In this document: piece after piece, positions 53,135 to 61,912 of the stretch
How positions within the stretch are numbered: the first letter of the stretch is position 1
How the letters are laid out: each line of letters starts with the position of its first letter
DNA from: Bacteroidota bacterium
GTDB taxonomy: Bacteria > Bacteroidota > Ignavibacteria > Kryptoniales > JAKASW01
Assembly (NCBI GenBank): GCA_021825585.1
Contig: JAKAGT010000020.1
Span: 1 to 64,000, forward strand
Direction: 5' to 3'
Length of the DNA stretch: 64,000 bases
Position numbers and translations under genes: made by a program
Notes under the pieces: generated by a model
What the model saw: the letters and a program-made list of their open reading frames with translations, nothing else
Told to the model about the DNA's origin: nothing
The model's database searches: none

Positions 53135-54847
53135 TCAAGGTAGCTTAATATCACTGTTCGGATCGATATAGAACCTTAACACGTTCACTTTACAGAAGAA
53201 CCTGTCTTCGTCTACCTTGAAGTCCCGGGGGTCGAAGTTCTTCAATCGTATAGTCTGCCAATGCTCGGTGGGATGGACGAACCCGAAGTGATTTTTCGAC
53301 AGGGTAACTCTGATGGGCATTTGGAATTCACTGGCATCTGCTTTCCACCTGTAGCGCAGGACGGTCTCGTTACCTTTCTTTGTTGCAATTGCAGTGAACT
53401 CCGGAAGGTCCGGGTAACGCAGGTATTGATCAAAGAAGTAATCGTAATTTGTGGCGGTCCTCTCGTTTATATAGTTCGTAATGTCGTCCGCGTCAACGGT
53501 CTTACAGGCGAATTTCTCCTGCAAGCCTTTCAGGATTGAGAACCACAGCGGGTCGTTGTTTATGACGTCGCGAAGCGTGTTCAGGACGAGCTGTCCCTTG
53601 TCGTACATATCGCCGGAACCCTCCTGATTCACATTGTACGGTCCGATGATGGGCTTGTCGTTCCGCACATTCTGCTTCTTCGCATTGATGTATTCCAGCG
53701 CAGCCTTGTGCCCCCAGTTGTATTCTACATAAAGCGCTTCCGCATAAGCGCCGAAACTCTCATGTATCCACATGTCGGCGATATCTTTGGATGTCATGCT
53801 GTTTCCCCACCATTCGTGGGCGCTCTCGTGTATGATGATGAAATCGAATCTCAGCCCGACTGCGGAACTTGCCCTTCCTTCGTAGCCGAGTCTGTAGTGA
53901 TTTCCATAAGCGACCGCGCTCTGGTGCTCCATGCCGTTATGCGACGATTCAATGAGCTTGTAACCGTCACGGTAAAACGGGTACTTTCCGAAATATTTCT
54001 CGTAGCACGCCAGCATGGTCTCTACTTCCCTGAAATGAGTTTTCGCCTCATTCAGATTTTCAGGCATAACGTAGTAATCGAGCGTCAGTTTGCTGCCGTC
54101 GCGGCTCCGGTAAATGTCGCTGAAGTGCGAATATCTGCCGATGTTTATCGTGACGTCGTAATTGTTTATGGGGTAGCTGATATACCAGTTGTACTGAGTC
54201 ATGCCGCCGGGCAGATACAGCTTGCTCCTCAGCCTGCCGTTGGAAATATCCTCAAGACTATTCGGGACGGTTACGCTGAGAAGCATGCTGTCTGGCTCGT
54301 CGGATTGGTGGTCCTTGTTCGGCCACCAAAGGCTGGCGCCGGTGCCCTGGCACGTGACCATAATCCACGGATTCCCTTGCTTGTCCCTTTTCCAAACGAA
54401 TCCGCCGTCCCATGGCGGGTTGATCGCGACCTGGGGTTTCCCGGAATAATAAAATATGATGTGGTGTGACGTCCCCGGGGAAAGCTCTCGTGACATATCG
54501 ACGAAGACAGCGCCGTATTCACGCGAGAAAGTCAATGCGCTGCCGTCCTCGAAGAGGATGCTGTCCACGTGCATGTTTGCGAAAAGATCGACCTGCATTT
54601 TGCTGAACGGTGACACGACATTGAACACTATGGTGTTTGATCCGCTGATCGAGTGAGAAGTTGTGTCCACCGCGATGGAAAGATGGTAGTAAGTGACATC
54701 GTAGCATGTTCGAAGAGTGGAGAGGAAGCCTCGCAGAGAATCGGCCTTTGTGAAAGGTCCCCAGTTAAAATGAGAAGGTTCCTGTCCAAAACCGCCGCGG
54801 CTTATTAGCATAGCGGCAAGCAGAGTTAATAGTACCGGCCTTTTCAT
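53135..54847 (-). CDS. Exported M1-family zinc metallopeptidase
   Basis: 570 residues with a signal peptide (about 1-21). The N-terminal beta domain is followed by the thermolysin-like catalytic domain, with zinc motif H-E-S-A-H-E-W-W-G and, 18 residues on, the third ligand in W-I-H-E-S-F-G. The exopeptidase motif is N-G-M-E-H-Q in place of GAMEN. The protein lacks the large C-terminal helical domain of aminopeptidase N, as usual for the shorter bacterial members. It cleaves N-terminal residues from peptides in the periplasm. The start at 54847 is an ATG with a weak ribosome site; a GTG three codons upstream is possible. Confidence 0.92.
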   Translation of the reverse strand: MKRPVLLTLLAAMLISRGGFGQEPSHFNWGPFTKADSLRGFLSTLRTCYDVTYYHLSIAVDTTSHSISGSNTIVFNVVSPFSKMQVDLFANMHVDSILFEDGSALTFSREYGAVFVDMSRELSPGTSHHIIFYYSGKPQVAINPPWDGGFVWKRDKQGNPWIMVTCQGTGASLWWPNKDHQSDEPDSMLLSVTVPNSLEDISNGRLRSKLYLPGGMTQYNWYISYPINNYDVTINIGRYSHFSDIYRSRDGSKLTLDYYVMPENLNEAKTHFREVETMLACYEKYFGKYPFYRDGYKLIESSHNGMEHQSAVAYGNHYRLGYEGRASSAVGLRFDFIIIHESAHEWWGNSMTSKDIADMWIHESFGAYAEALYVEYNWGHKAALEYINAKKQNVRNDKPIIGPYNVNQEGSGDMYDKGQLVLNTLRDVINNDPLWFSILKGLQEKFACKTVDADDITNYINERTATNYDYFFDQYLRYPDLPEFTAIATKKGNETVLRYRWKADASEFQMPIRVTLSKNHFGFVHPTEHWQTIRLKNFDPRDFKVDEDRFFCKVNVLRFYIDPNSDIKLP

Positions 54848-54960
54848 TGCATACACCGTCTTTGGTTTGGTGGGAGTTTAATGGCACAATTTAATATGAT
54901 GTGCTCCATCGTGCAATGTCGGCAGGAGATCAGCTGTAATGCCTCACTGAAAGGGTTATT

Positions 54961-55039
54961 TCTCTCGCAAAGGCGCCAAGAACGCAAAGAAATGTTGACG
55001 AGCGGTTCGCTTTGCGAGCTTTGCGGCTTGGCGAGAAAC
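54961..55039. repeat. CTCGCAAAGGCGC-type imperfect inverted repeat
   Basis: The left half reads TCTCGCAAAGGCGCCAAGAA and the right half CTTTGCGGCTTGGCGAGAAA, with CGCAAAG / CTTTGCG in between, giving a ~79-base, largely self-complementary element between two minus-strand peptidase genes. It is a different family from the repeats of the permease array. Confidence 0.65.
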
Positions 55040-55132
55040 CATAAGTGAGGGGTTACGATCAGCTCAGAAGACGGGAATGTTGGGTTGACGCGGAGTCCGT
55101 TAAGGGAAAAATGTGACTGTTTCTGCGCCCTA

Positions 55133-57454
55133 TTAGAATTCGTAAGTCTTCATGACAAGGGACGCATCGGTCGTAACGAATGGACGGCGCATTATCGAGG
55201 CAGGACGCGGAAACGCAGAGATGCCCCCAATCTTGGGAAGGCAGGCAACCGTTTCTACCGTATTGAGCCTGAGCTTTTCTCCGGCGGGTATGACAAGGGT
55301 GACAGTGGCTCCGCTGTCGGGCAGGCCGAAATAATAGAGTACCCACTTTTTCTGCCTACCGACAGGAAAGATGGCGACGGAATCGGGAATGGACTGGCCG
55401 TCAACCGAGGCCGAAATAACGTGTGTGTCCGTCGATAGTTCTACCGGACTACCCATCTCAGGTGACCTAACAAGCAGATCAACAAATTGTGCACCCCGGG
55501 AAGCGGTATCACTTAGCAGCTTCACTAAAACAGGAGCGATGCTTACGGGAGCCGCCTTCGCAGCCATGCCTGGTTTAGCACGACCCGCGAAGAAATCAGG
55601 AATGGAATCCGTCGTTATCCGCTGCCGGAAAAAATGTGAAGTCCACTCGTCAGTTGAGTCGTCAAAGGAAATCCAGTATGCGGTTGAGTCATCCGTGTCG
55701 ATTGCATAATCGACGCTGTCGGTCCGTGGGTGGTGGGCGTCGATACGGTGAGAGAGGATTGCGACAGCTGCCAGAATCAGTGCGGCTGCACAGAAGGCGA
55801 TGGGAAGAAACCATTTCTGGTAAGATGAAATTATTGCCAGCTGAGGGAGAAGCGTCAAGATTCCGAGAATGACGAGAACGACAATAGCCGTGACGACTCC
55901 GGGAGGTATCATGGTCATGTAAAGGAAATAAATGGTCTGCGAAACCAGGTAGATTCCGGGGGCAGCCAGGATGAGCATCATTATCATGATGACGGGTGAC
56001 CTGAAGTCCGAATTCGTCGCCAGAAAAAAAAGGATAAGCGCCAGCGAGCTGGAGATAAAAGGCCATTGGAAGATGTATGCGCCGTGCGGAACGTAAGCCG
56101 TCGATGCGATCGTCAGGATCAGCCACCATAAGAGTGCGCCAATCGCCATTTCTGACGACCTGAAGAATTTCCTGAGGAAGGTGTAATATCCTGTCGTGAC
56201 GGCTGCGGCAAGAAAGACGAGGACACAGAGGAATATTCCGTCGTGATAGAACGTGCCGAAAAGAAAATGGCTTGATTCCGGATAGGAACTCTGCAGAGCC
56301 TTCCACAAGAAGAACGCTCCCGTACCCAGCACAAGTAATGGGGGAAAAGGGAGAAGGAATCCTACCACAGCTTTGGAGAGTTTTATGGTTCTTCGCTTCA
56401 TACCGACGAATGCCATGAAAACAAACAGGAATCCCGCGACGACCGTCAGGGAAGTTACAAGCGAAGTGTGATAAAATACAATGGAAGGCCAGATAAAATT
56501 GAAATAGATATCGTTCGGAGACTTCGGGCCAGGCAGCGGGATGTTCCCGAAATGTTTTGTGAGTGCAAGCGCATAAGTGCCGTCATGCTGGATGCTGCTC
56601 TCGTTTATGTTGGAATAGTCGTCCAGTTCGCTGTGGTAATGTTCAATGTCTCCAATGAAGGCGAAATTCAGCCCATCGACCCCTTTGGCCTTCAGCCACG
56701 TGAAATCAGTATTGTTGGGGAGATGTTTGTACATGTCGTATGCCAGCGACGTGGCTACCGGGTCGGGTGAAGCTTCTGTAAATTGTCTGATGAGCCAGCC
56801 GTTTCCTTCGCTTGTCTCGAACATCAGCGAAGGGCCGCTGGTGCCGCGCGCCTCGAAGTTCATCGCGACTCCGATTTGTTTCAACAGCGAATCGTTTTCA
56901 GCGAGCGCCTGTCCGCCCATCATTCCCTGTTCCTCGCCGTCGGTGAAGACGGCCATGACATTATTCCTGAGTGGGTGAGATGATTTCAGTGCACGCATTG
57001 TCTCTAGTAATGTCGCTACGCCCGATCCGTCATCACTGGCGCCGGGACCGGTTGGGACAGAGTCGTAATGCGCCATCAGCATGACTGCTTTCGAGTTGGC
57101 AATTCCCGGTAGTACCGCAACTATATTTACAACGGAAGCTGCATAATGAATCCCGTCATAAGAGCCGGTGACGATCGACGTGTCGAGCTGCGGGCTTAGC
57201 CCGATAGCTTTGAGTTGTCCTGCTATGTACGCACGCACCTCCAGGTTGGCCTCTGAGCCAAGTGGGTGAGGCGTGCGTGCAATTTCTTTTATGTATCCTG
57301 CCGCCCTGTCGGCGGAGAAGAGAGAATCCGGTGCAGTTGCAGGAAGCGGAGCGGGAGGTTGGAGAGAATAAACTGAGTAGAAGATAGCGGCTGCTATAAA
57401 GAGTGATGTAATCAATGCGGCCGTTAACGGCCTGAAGTCATTCATGCTCGACAT
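55133..57454 (-). CDS. Membrane-bound M28-family metallopeptidase (ERMP1/Fxna-like)
   Basis: 773 residues. One N-terminal membrane anchor (about 10-30) leads into an M28 catalytic domain whose zinc ligands are visible in order: A-H-Y-D-S-V-P, G-A-S-D-D-G-S-G, D-G-E-E-Q-G-M-M-G, F-E-A-R-G, and H-Y-H-S-E-L-D-D (His). About eight membrane helices follow (roughly 320-570), then a C-terminal extracytoplasmic beta-rich domain. This order matches the eukaryotic-like ERMP1 peptidases also found in Bacteroidota. It is an aminopeptidase facing the periplasm. It lies 59 bases after the Nudix gene on the same strand. Confidence 0.9.
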   Translation of the reverse strand: MSSMNDFRPLTAALITSLFIAAAIFYSVYSLQPPAPLPATAPDSLFSADRAAGYIKEIARTPHPLGSEANLEVRAYIAGQLKAIGLSPQLDTSIVTGSYDGIHYAASVVNIVAVLPGIANSKAVMLMAHYDSVPTGPGASDDGSGVATLLETMRALKSSHPLRNNVMAVFTDGEEQGMMGGQALAENDSLLKQIGVAMNFEARGTSGPSLMFETSEGNGWLIRQFTEASPDPVATSLAYDMYKHLPNNTDFTWLKAKGVDGLNFAFIGDIEHYHSELDDYSNINESSIQHDGTYALALTKHFGNIPLPGPKSPNDIYFNFIWPSIVFYHTSLVTSLTVVAGFLFVFMAFVGMKRRTIKLSKAVVGFLLPFPPLLVLGTGAFFLWKALQSSYPESSHFLFGTFYHDGIFLCVLVFLAAAVTTGYYTFLRKFFRSSEMAIGALLWWLILTIASTAYVPHGAYIFQWPFISSSLALILFFLATNSDFRSPVIMIMMLILAAPGIYLVSQTIYFLYMTMIPPGVVTAIVVLVILGILTLLPQLAIISSYQKWFLPIAFCAAALILAAVAILSHRIDAHHPRTDSVDYAIDTDDSTAYWISFDDSTDEWTSHFFRQRITTDSIPDFFAGRAKPGMAAKAAPVSIAPVLVKLLSDTASRGAQFVDLLVRSPEMGSPVELSTDTHVISASVDGQSIPDSVAIFPVGRQKKWVLYYFGLPDSGATVTLVIPAGEKLRLNTVETVACLPKIGGISAFPRPASIMRRPFVTTDASLVMKTYEF

Positions 57455-57513
57455 ATTATAACCGCATCATTTTAGCAAAATCGGGCATGATTTCACAAGA
57501 CTTTCTCCAGACC

Positions 57514-58134
57514 TCAATCGAAGTCGGCAGGGAGTTCGGGATCGCGGAGATGCTTGAAGAACCTACTCAGCTGCGAAGCCGTCGTGCGTGCCGCCGACAG
57601 CTCCGGTATTTCGTCTTCTCCGAAGAAATCCACGTCGTCCGTTTCATGACTCGTCGTCTTCTTTCCTCCCTCGATATCACAAAGAAAGAACAGTTTGTAG
57701 ACATGGTACGGGAAGGGAGGCGTGTGCCCCTGCTTCGCACGATCGAGTACGGCCAGGACCTTCACAGCCCTGACCAGGAATCCGGATTCCTCCAGTACTT
57801 CACGTTCGACCGATTGCGACGGTGTCTCATTCGGGTCGGCCCAGCCACCGGGAAGTGTCCAACCGCCGTCCATCCTTTCTTTGACGAGAAGTACTTTGTT
57901 GTTCTCAAACACGACTCCTCTAACATCGACGCGCGGCGTCATGTAACCTTCGACATCTTCGAACAAATTCTTGACGTACGTGAAGTCCGTATCGGAATTT
58001 GAGGCCATCATCTCGGCGGCAATCTCCAGGATATGCTCGTACCTTTCCCTCTCGAACTCACTCTGCGTGTATGTCAATCCGTTTTGGGCTTCAGCCTGCA
58101 GGCCCTTCGCCCATTCCAGCCATTTGGGTTCCAA
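57514..58134 (-). CDS. Nudix hydrolase with N-terminal Nudix_N-type domain
   Basis: 206 residues. The Nudix box is G-W-A-D-P-N-E-T-P-S-Q-S-V-E-R-E-V-L-E-E-S-G (pattern G-x5-E-x7-R-E-x-x-E-E-x-G, about residues 97-119), complete in its catalytic glutamates. The preceding 65 residues form a helical domain (W-A-K-G-L-Q-A-E-A-Q-N-G-L-T-Y) seen in ADP-ribose/NADH-type Nudix enzymes. The substrate is a nucleoside diphosphate derivative, not further defined. It is probably expressed with the M28 gene after it. Confidence 0.9.
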   Translation of the reverse strand: MEPKWLEWAKGLQAEAQNGLTYTQSEFERERYEHILEIAAEMMASNSDTDFTYVKNLFEDVEGYMTPRVDVRGVVFENNKVLLVKERMDGGWTLPGGWADPNETPSQSVEREVLEESGFLVRAVKVLAVLDRAKQGHTPPFPYHVYKLFFLCDIEGGKKTTSHETDDVDFFGEDEIPELSAARTTASQLSRFFKHLRDPELPADFD

Positions 58135-58239
58135 TTGAACTCCTACTCTCTTTCGTTTAACATCGTTCGATATGAACTCCGGTTCCGCTTCATTGCCGGA
58201 TGAATTTCGTGCAATAACGGCGTGAATTCAAGATTCGCC

Positions 58240-58818
58240 CTACCAGACGAACGGTATGAGGGCCTTCGTTTTCTTTTTGTATGCGGCATATGCCTCGGGA
58301 AATGTTTGCATCATCATATTATCCTCCACGTGCACGCGGTAAATGAATGTGACAATCATGACGATGAGAAGATAGAACCACACGGGCGAGAAGGTGGCCA
58401 GCAGGGAACCGAGAAGCCCGGTGAGCATTCCTGTGTAGATCGGGTGCCGCAGGAAGCGGTAGGGTCCCGATGTAACCAGTTGATGATCTTCTTTCAACGA
58501 CGGATTGAGACTCCAGTTCGTACCCAAATGTCTCCGTGCCCAAATAGCAAAAGCGACCCCCGATACGGAGAGGGATACGCCCGCTACATTCATCGGGAGG
58601 CCTCTCGACGCGGTAATCAAAGTGCAAAATATGCGGCGGACACCCCCCGGGTAAAGATACGCCAGGAGTGCAACGATGGCGATCCGCGCGACGCTGTACA
58701 AGCGGCCTTTCCACCGTTCGCCCGGCCCGATATCTCGTCTTACGTTTGAGGCTGAGATTACCCAATAGAAAATGAAAACGACCCACGAAGCGATGACAAT
58801 ATCATTGAAAACCGTCAT
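58240..58818 (-). CDS. Isoprenylcysteine methyltransferase-like membrane protein
   Basis: 192 residues with about five membrane helices. The C-terminal R-H-P-I-Y-T-G-M-L-T-G-L and late E-D-N-M-M-x-x-x-F-P-E-A-Y-A-A-Y-K are the signature of the ICMT/phospholipid-methyltransferase family, which uses SAM at the membrane. Bacterial substrates are mostly unknown. The start MTVFND at 58818 is chosen; a GTG 15 codons upstream is possible. It lies downstream of the exporter permease, 113 bases apart, on the same strand. Confidence 0.82.
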   Translation of the reverse strand: MTVFNDIVIASWVVFIFYWVISASNVRRDIGPGERWKGRLYSVARIAIVALLAYLYPGGVRRIFCTLITASRGLPMNVAGVSLSVSGVAFAIWARRHLGTNWSLNPSLKEDHQLVTSGPYRFLRHPIYTGMLTGLLGSLLATFSPVWFYLLIVMIVTFIYRVHVEDNMMMQTFPEAYAAYKKKTKALIPFVW

Positions 58819-58931
58819 TTGGCTTTTAATCCATACGATCGTTCCGACTTTCTCCCGTGTCACGTCTGCGCGCAGGAGCGCCTTGGTGTGATAGTGCGAG
58901 ACTCAGCCGCCGCCCGACACTGTTCGCGTAG

Positions 58932-59681
58932 TCACGCCTGGATCCTCTCGAAAAGCCGGCTTCCTATCGTGAGCAGGAAACCTGTCAGGACTACCAGGAC
59001 CGTCAGGTCGGTTGTCATTCCGAAGACCGATTGTGATCCGAGGAAAGAGAACCTCAGCCCGTCCACGCCATATGTGAGAGGATCGAGCGATGCGATAATG
59101 TCCATCGCCTTTGGCAGGCCCTCGAGAGGGAAGAGCGCTCCGGAAAGGAAGAAGATCGGCATGACCAGGAAGTTCATGATGAGCTGGAACCCCTGCATGT
59201 CCTCCATCGTAGATGCGAGCGCGATGCCGAGCGAAGTGAACAATATCGCAACGAGAAAAACCACAACGGCGCCGACAGGGAGGAGGATAAGGTCGTGCGG
59301 CCTGAATCCGACCAGAAGTGTGAGGATGAAAACTATTATTCCCTGTATTGAGGCGACGGTTGCGCCGCCGAGGGTCTTGCCGAGCATGATCTGGAACCTC
59401 GACACGGGTGCTACCATGGTTTCCTTGAGGAAGCCGAACTGCCTGTCCCATATCAGGTCTATCCCGGAGAAGATCGCCGTGAAGAGGACGCTCATGAGAA
59501 TGATGCCCGGCGCGAGAAACTGCATATAATTTCCGGCGCCGGCTTTCTTGAAGATTGCGCCGAAACCGAATCCGAACGCCAGTAGAAATAGGAGCGGCTG
59601 GCCTAACGATCCTATGATCCTTGATTTCGATCTGAAGTATTTTTTCAATTGTCTCAACCACATTATATAGATTACATTCAC
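58932..59681 (-). CDS. ABC-2-type exporter permease (DrrB-like)
   Basis: 249 residues with six membrane helices. The ABC-2 signature R-F-Q-I-M-L-G-K-T-L-G-G follows the second helix, and F-F-L-S-G-A-L-F-P-L-E-G-L-P, then L-D-P-L-T-Y-G-V-D-G-L-R, are the conserved late motifs. With the DrrA-like ATPase encoded 165 bases upstream it forms a drug- or lipid-type exporter of the DrrAB/NodIJ class. The spacer between the two genes is filled by repeats. Substrate unknown. Confidence 0.9.
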   Translation of the reverse strand: MNVIYIMWLRQLKKYFRSKSRIIGSLGQPLLFLLAFGFGFGAIFKKAGAGNYMQFLAPGIILMSVLFTAIFSGIDLIWDRQFGFLKETMVAPVSRFQIMLGKTLGGATVASIQGIIVFILTLLVGFRPHDLILLPVGAVVVFLVAILFTSLGIALASTMEDMQGFQLIMNFLVMPIFFLSGALFPLEGLPKAMDIIASLDPLTYGVDGLRFSFLGSQSVFGMTTDLTVLVVLTGFLLTIGSRLFERIQA

Positions 59682-59732
59682 TTCTGTTTTACCAACCTCT
59701 CTGAAGCTTTTGAGTATCCGATGTGTTTAAGT

Positions 59733-59845
59733 CAAAGCGCATAGCGCATGGTGCATAGAGCATGGCACGAAGGGCATAGCACACACCGCTACCGAATGCC
59801 CGACAATCCATCATTCCGATATTCCATAACTCCATCATTCCCTTC
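59733..59845. repeat. Composite of two repeat families within the exporter operon
   Basis: First AAAGCGCATAGCGCATGGTG and further GCATAG/GCATGG units (related to the repeats at 8001 and 14255), then the reverse complement of the TGGAAT repeat seen at 266-312 (CATTCCGATATTCCATAACTCC). They separate the DrrA- and DrrB-type genes, which are usually adjacent. Confidence 0.6.
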
Positions 59846-59846
59846 G

Positions 59847-60668
59847 TTACCTCCTTCGCCCCGCCCACAGTCGTCCCATCCTTCTCATGCGATCCAGACT
59901 GCTTGCCTCTTCCTCGCGTATCTTGTGACCGGTCAAACTCAGGAATGCGTCTTCAAGCGTGTCCGCTCCTGTTTGGGTCTTGAGCTCCCCTCCGGTTCCC
60001 ATCGCGATGATCTTGCCGTGATCTATGACCGCTATGCGATCCGCGACCCTGTCGGCTTCTTCCATATAATGCGTGGTGAAGAAGACCGTCATGCCTTCCT
60101 TCTGGTTAATGTCCTTCACGTAGCTCCACATATGGTTCCTCGTCTGCGGATCGAGTCCGAGCGTCGGCTCGTCGAGAAAAAGGATTGTCGGGTGGTGCAG
60201 CAGGCCTCTGGCGATTTCCAGCCGGCGTTTCATTCCGCCGGAGAATGTTTTCACGAGGTCATTTTTCCTGTCCCAGATCTCGACAAAATTCAGAAGATCT
60301 TCGATGAGTGTGCCTCTGATATCTTTCGGGACTTTATAGCAGATGGCGTGGAACTCCATGTTCTCGTACGCAGTCAGGTCGTCGTCGAGGCTCGGGTCCT
60401 GAAACACTATACCGATAGATTTCCTGACACCGTCTTTGTTTAGCGCCGGGTTGCTGCCGTTCAGGATGATTTGTCCGCCCGTCGGGTGGAGGAGCGTGGT
60501 CAGCATTTTTATCGTTGTCGACTTGCCTGCGCCGTTCGGTCCGAGGAACGCGAATATCTCGCCCTTTTTCACTTCGAACGAAATATTGTCTACGGCGGTG
60601 AAGTCGTTGAATTTCTTGACCAGTCCTGTTACGGTGATTATATCTGTGCTTTCCTGAATAACGGGCAA
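59847..60668 (-). CDS. ABC exporter ATPase (DrrA-like)
   Basis: 273 residues. Walker A is G-P-N-G-A-G-K-S-T-T, signature T-F-S-G-G-M-K-R-R-L-E-I-A, Walker B I-L-F-L-D-E-P-T-L-G-L-D-P, and switch His in T-T-H-Y-M-E-E-A. The C-terminal 30 residues (EEASSLDRMRRMGRL) are basic and variable. The start is a TTG at 60668, chosen because CAGGAG lies 6 bases before it; another TTG six codons upstream is possible, and there is no ATG. It pairs with the ABC-2 permease gene after it. Confidence 0.92.
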   Translation of the reverse strand: MPVIQESTDIITVTGLVKKFNDFTAVDNISFEVKKGEIFAFLGPNGAGKSTTIKMLTTLLHPTGGQIILNGSNPALNKDGVRKSIGIVFQDPSLDDDLTAYENMEFHAICYKVPKDIRGTLIEDLLNFVEIWDRKNDLVKTFSGGMKRRLEIARGLLHHPTILFLDEPTLGLDPQTRNHMWSYVKDINQKEGMTVFFTTHYMEEADRVADRIAVIDHGKIIAMGTGGELKTQTGADTLEDAFLSLTGHKIREEEASSLDRMRRMGRLWAGRRR

Positions 60669-60728
60669 TTTGTTCTCCTGCTTCAAGTTAATTCAAAATT
60701 GAGAATTCAGAATTCAGAAATTGGAGAG

Positions 60729-61901
60729 CTATCCTCCTCGCAGTGCGTTCACGATGTTCAGTCTGGCCGCGCGGGCGGAGGGTAAGAAACCGCCGACGAA
60801 GCCCATGATAATCGCGAAGATTATAGACGCCTGCACGGTCGATGGGTTCAAGGCAAACGAGAACGTCAGCTCGGAAAAGCTTCCGTAGTTCATTGTTGAG
60901 ATGGAGATGAGCTGCAGGAACGAAGCGAACGCGAGTCCTATTACTCCGCCGATGAGCGAAATCAGGATCGCTTCGAGCAGAAAAACCGTGAGCACGCTTC
61001 TTCTTCCGAAGCCGAGCGCGCGCAGCGTACCTATTTCCACTGTCCGGTTGGCAACTTCCGCATACATTGTGATCATGGCGCCAATAGCAGCGCCGATGCT
61101 GAAGATTACCGTGACAAAAATTCCAAGCACTCTAATAAAAGTGGTGAGCGACTGGGATTGTTCCGCGAAGTACTCGGGTTCAGGCTTCGCTTCGAATTCG
61201 CTCAGCCTTTTGTCCATGGAAAATGCTTCCTTGAATTTGTTGAAGTCGGATTGACTGTCCAATTTCAAAGTGATCGAGGAGACATAATCGCCGCGGCGAA
61301 AGTCGTCCTGAACCTGCCTGTAGTCACCCCAGATTTCCGAGTCGAAGCCGCTCCCGTGCGCATCGAAGATGCCCACCACTTTCCAGTAATCGCCGGCTAA
61401 TTTAATAGAGCTGCCGATTCGGGTCTGCGGATATCTCTTTGCCACGGCCTGTCCCACGATCACTTCACGGAGCGAAGGATTGAACATCCGTCCCTGGACG
61501 ATCTCTACGTTCGGATGCAGCTCGAATATCGTTTGTGCATTTACGCCGCGCAGCGTGACGTTGTTCATGGCTCCGTCGGGTGTGTTGAGATTGATCACCA
61601 CTACCGGCTGGTCGGAGATGATCGGCGTTCCGGCAGAATCCCTGGCGATGTAGGGAAGCGTCGCAACAACATCCTGAGTCTCTCCACTGATGATGCTCGA
61701 TATTTCTCCGTTCGATCCTTTCCTGACGACCACAACGTTGTCGCGCGATCCTGTCGACACGAGAGTCTTTCTGACTCCGTCTGCAAGCATGAGCACAGCG
61801 GTGAACACGAAGATCACCAGTGCGATCCCTATGACAGTTATGACAGTGGAAAGTTTTCTGTTCTTGAAGTTTTTTATCATGTACTTAAAAGGCACTTTCA
61901 T
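60729..61901 (-). CDS. MacB/LolC-type ABC permease, downstream copy
   Basis: 390 residues with one MacB module: N-terminal span (about 15-40), a periplasmic domain (I-S-G-E-T-Q-D-V-V-A-T-L-P), then three membrane helices with the coupling motif R-T-V-E-I-G-T-L-R-A-L-G-F-G. Half the size of the permeases at the left end of the window and not of their subfamily. It follows its sister permease by 11 bases and both follow the LolD-like ATPase, so they form a heterodimeric transporter. The substrate may be a lipoprotein, peptide or drug; it is not determined. Confidence 0.92.
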   Translation of the reverse strand: MKVPFKYMIKNFKNRKLSTVITVIGIALVIFVFTAVLMLADGVRKTLVSTGSRDNVVVVRKGSNGEISSIISGETQDVVATLPYIARDSAGTPIISDQPVVVINLNTPDGAMNNVTLRGVNAQTIFELHPNVEIVQGRMFNPSLREVIVGQAVAKRYPQTRIGSSIKLAGDYWKVVGIFDAHGSGFDSEIWGDYRQVQDDFRRGDYVSSITLKLDSQSDFNKFKEAFSMDKRLSEFEAKPEPEYFAEQSQSLTTFIRVLGIFVTVIFSIGAAIGAMITMYAEVANRTVEIGTLRALGFGRRSVLTVFLLEAILISLIGGVIGLAFASFLQLISISTMNYGSFSELTFSFALNPSTVQASIIFAIIMGFVGGFLPSARAARLNIVNALRGG

Positions 61902-61912
61902 AACCGGGTCTC

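Noticed and set aside
53708-54469. 253-codon plus-strand frame opposite the M1 peptidase
   Set aside because: The M1 frame contains the full zinc motif and family length; the opposite frame is composition-driven.
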